Of a stretch of 64,000 nt of DNA, positions 62,379 to 64,000 are shown in pieces. The notes under the pieces were generated by a model. That model saw nothing but the letters and a program-made list of their open reading frames with translations. It was not told where the DNA came from and made no database searches. The stretch is from PVC group bacterium (GTDB lineage Bacteria > Verrucomicrobiota > Kiritimatiellia > CAIKKV01), in the NCBI GenBank assembly GCA_945898015.1, contig CAMDGM010000012.1:1-64000 (forward strand), given 5' to 3'. The position numbers and the translations under genes were made by a program. Within the stretch, counting starts at the first letter, position 1. Each line of letters begins with the position of its first letter.

Positions 62379-63342
62379 TGTGTTTGAGGATATCCGGCGT
62401 GCGTGGGAGCGTGATCGACTCGCACAGGCGTATATTCTGGTCGGACCGGTGCGCGGATCGGCCCTGGCGCTGGCAAGGCGCATTTTGTCGCTCCTGTTCT
62501 GCGAGGCCACGGCCGGCCGGCCGTGTGGCGCCTGCCCCGGCTGCCGGGGTGCCGAAGAGGGCCGACTTGCGGATGTCTTGTTCCTGGAGCCGGTGAAGGC
62601 CGCCCAGCTGATTGATGTGGAACAGGTGCGCACCCTCAACCTGTTTGCGGGGCAGACGTCGTACGGGGGAGGCTGGAAGGCGGGTGTGCTGCTCTACGCC
62701 GACCGCATGACGCCCTCGGCGGCTAACGCCTTTTTAAAAGTTCTTGAGGAACCGCCGCCCCGAACCTTCTTTCTTCTGCTGACCGACCAACCTCATGGTG
62801 TGCTTCCAACCATTTTGTCCCGCTGTCAAAAGGTGGTTTTGCCGTCTGATCAGGAAGCCCTTCGCCCGTGGATGGATTCCGTGGCGGAGCTGTCTGAGGA
62901 TCGGAATGCCGGAGGATTGGCAGGCTTGGCAGGGGCTTCGAAATTAGGCGTTTTATTGGAGAAAAAGCGTAAAGAGATTGAAAAGGTTGAAGCGGAAGCC
63001 GCCGGTGATTTGAACACGGATGAAGACGAGGACCGGTTGAAAGCGCGTATTACCGCCCGGTATAAGGAGTCTCGCAGTTTGGCGCTACGGGCGCTTCTCC
63101 TGTGGCATCGCGACGTGATGGCCGCCGTGAGCGGCGCGGACACCTCTTTATTTGTTTATGCGGACCATCTGGGGCGGATTCGTGAATTGGCTTCCCGAGT
63201 GACACTGTCCGAGGCTTTGATTCGCGTGGACACCGTGGAAGACATGCAGACGCAGCTCGATCAAAACATCAATGAGGACATGGTGCTGGAAGCCGGGCTG
63301 ACCCGTTTGTCGGGCTTGGAGGCGACTCTGTCAAAACGGTGA
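62353..63342 (+). CDS. holB: DNA polymerase III delta-prime (clamp-loader) subunit
   Basis: This 329-residue AAA+-related protein is the HolB-type subunit of the clamp loader. A zinc module C-x7-C-x2-C-x2-C (CEATAGRPCGACPGC) is present, and SAANAFLKVLEEPPPRTFFL is the diagnostic sensor-1 region, followed by LPTILSRCQKV. As usual for delta-prime, the P-loop is not intact. ATG 62353 has AAGGTGG and overlaps tmk. A highly charged linker (EKKRKEIEKVEAEA) near 220 is longer than in E. coli. Confidence 0.9.
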   Translation: MSSTAPTNNVFEDIRRAWERDRLAQAYILVGPVRGSALALARRILSLLFCEATAGRPCGACPGCRGAEEGRLADVLFLEPVKAAQLIDVEQVRTLNLFAGQTSYGGGWKAGVLLYADRMTPSAANAFLKVLEEPPPRTFFLLLTDQPHGVLPTILSRCQKVVLPSDQEALRPWMDSVAELSEDRNAGGLAGLAGASKLGVLLEKKRKEIEKVEAEAAGDLNTDEDEDRLKARITARYKESRSLALRALLLWHRDVMAAVSGADTSLFVYADHLGRIRELASRVTLSEALIRVDTVEDMQTQLDQNINEDMVLEAGLTRLSGLEATLSKR

Positions 63343-63423
63343 GCACGGGTGGATTAATTAGCTTGTGCGAACGGGCGTATTTCGGTAGTGTAACTGTTCG
63401 TTTTTTCTAAGGAGCTATCAGTC

Positions 63424-63651
63424 ATGTCAAATGTTTGCGAAAAGTGTGGGAAAAAGACCGAGGTTGGCAGCCGTATTGTTCGCCATGGTTTGGCGAAGAA
63501 AAAGGGCGGCATTGGCATGCATACGACCGGCATTTCCAAGCGGACGTTCAAGCCGAACCTGCAGAAAGTCCGCATCCTGGACAATGGCACGGTTCGCCGT
63601 TGCAAGATTTGCGCGCAGTGCCTCAAGCATGGCTTGATTCAGAAGGCGTAG
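63424..63651 (+). CDS. rpmB: 50S ribosomal protein L28
   Basis: This 75-residue L28 protein belongs to the large subunit. C5, C8, C60 and C63 form the zinc-binding pairs of the cysteine-containing (C+) form; C66 is an extra cysteine. RTFKPNLQKVRI is the conserved core. AAGGAG lies ten bases before the ATG. A weak TTGTGC/TAGTGT promoter may lie in 63343-63423, which otherwise shows nothing. No L33 gene is adjacent. Confidence 0.96.
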   Translation: MSNVCEKCGKKTEVGSRIVRHGLAKKKGGIGMHTTGISKRTFKPNLQKVRILDNGTVRRCKICAQCLKHGLIQKA

Positions 63652-63656
63652 AAGGC

Positions 63657-63676
63657 TGGCGTCCAGAGGGACGCCA
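63657..63676. terminator. Perfect hairpin between rpmB and dus
   Basis: TGGCGTCC (63657-63664) and GGACGCCA (63669-63676) pair fully around AGAG, six bases after the rpmB stop and four before the convergent dus stop. It has no T-run, so it could slow RNA polymerase from both sides or be a dispersed element. Confidence 0.4.
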
Positions 63677-63679
63677 TGG

Positions 63680-64000
63680 TTACACGGGCAGGGACGCTAA
63701 CGCGTCCCTCAGCTCGCGGGGGCCCGGGATGGTGAGCAGTTTCACCATCGCGGGCCTTTCCATTTTCAGCAGGGGACGCAGGTAGAGCGGTATCCATTTA
63801 CGGAATAGAATGCCCCCTTTTTCGGGCCCATACAGTTCGGAATGCCGGTCAAAATGGTGTAAGGTCAGGGTCAGGATTTCCGCTTTGCCGGGCTTGGGGA
63901 AGGGGGGACGTCCCGCAATAGCCTGAGTAATGTCCCGGATTAGCCAGGGGTTTCGCATCGCACCCCGGCCGATCATGATGGCGGCGCAGCCTGAAGTGGC
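63680..64000 (-). CDS. tRNA-dihydrouridine synthase, C-terminal part
   Basis: The visible 106 residues begin ATSGCAAIMIGRGAMRNPWL, the FMN-phosphate-binding end of the Dus TIM barrel (typically SGCDAVMIGRAAMGNPW), followed by the C-terminal helical tRNA-binding domain with HFDRHSELYG. Dus proteins reduce uridine to dihydrouridine in tRNA. The N-terminal part and the active-site cysteine lie beyond base 64000. It converges on rpmB. A second hairpin (63690-63709) sits inside its last codons. Confidence 0.88.
   Translation of the reverse strand, partial: ATSGCAAIMIGRGAMRNPWLIRDITQAIAGRPPFPKPGKAEILTLTLHHFDRHSELYGPEKGGILFRKWIPLYLRPLLKMERPAMVKLLTIPGPRELRDALASLPV
63690..63709. repeat. Second hairpin, with the same GGGACGC core as 63657-63676
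   Basis: AGGGACGC (63690-63697) and GCGTCCCT (63702-63709) pair perfectly around TAAC. It lies inside the 3' end of dus. The two stems 33 bases apart share the GGGACGC word, as dispersed palindromic elements do. Confidence 0.4.

Overview
The window looks like a chromosomal segment of a GC-rich bacterium of the PVC superphylum, most likely Kiritimatiellota, Lentisphaerota or Verrucomicrobiota. The strongest marker is a 50-residue basic protein at 46281-46433 that resembles the small basic protein family I know only from PVC genomes. The many secreted glycan-active and beta-helix proteins, the uroporphyrinogen-decarboxylase-like/Gfo-Idh/LacI cluster and the HU protein with a zinc ribbon point the same way. 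Family assignments are from motif recognition; no database was searched.

Layout. Bases 1-6869 are a mobile region: a complete IS4-type insertion sequence (5322-6869, 18-bp inverted repeats) and, at the left edge, a 128-bp inverted copy of its end. Between them lie a secreted glycoside-hydrolase-like protein, a PAS protein and an HU-like protein. Bases 6961-14296 are a catabolic island: two Gfo/Idh/MocA oxidoreductases, three uroporphyrinogen-decarboxylase-fold proteins and a LacI regulator. Bases 14435-18158 carry surA-like, pdxA and rsmA in the gene order of the enterobacterial operon, then a sugar isomerase/epimerase. Bases 18200-25045 hold a secreted papain-like protein, a three-gene ABC system, a ROK kinase and a tRNA nucleotidyltransferase.

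Bases 24977-34682 are all on the minus strand: a large hybrid sensor kinase, a fused PabB-PabC, an MFS transporter, and two ATP-grasp ligases. Bases 34776-41389 hold an aldo/keto reductase, a creatininase fused to two GNAT domains, ManA, an iron-sulfur PD-(D/E)XK nuclease, a second hybrid kinase and an alanine-rich coiled coil. Bases 41710-45368 encode a large secreted beta-helix/Ig-like protein coupled to an M28 lipoprotein peptidase. Bases 46281-49454 hold the small basic protein, a pseudouridine synthase, an SH3 protein and an endonuclease Q homologue ending in a beta-clamp-binding motif.

Bases 49760-54659 form a uronate-type operon: GntR regulator, KDPG aldolase, sugar kinase, and an MFS transporter fused to a HEAT-repeat domain. 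A heparinase/alginate-lyase-like protein (56057-58288) lies nearby and could supply unsaturated uronates to it. A DEAD-box helicase sits between. The right end (58435-64000) is housekeeping: aspS, ispF, an L,D-transpeptidase, tmk, the delta-prime clamp-loader subunit, L28 and a partial tRNA-dihydrouridine synthase.

No rRNA, tRNA, CRISPR array, prophage or replication origin was recognised. The most interesting leads are the composite-transposon-like left end, the MFS-HEAT transporter in the uronate operon, the bacterial EndoQ with a C-terminal clamp motif, the creatininase-GNAT-GNAT fusion, the paired ATP-grasp ligases, and the sensor kinase-PabBC-exporter operon.
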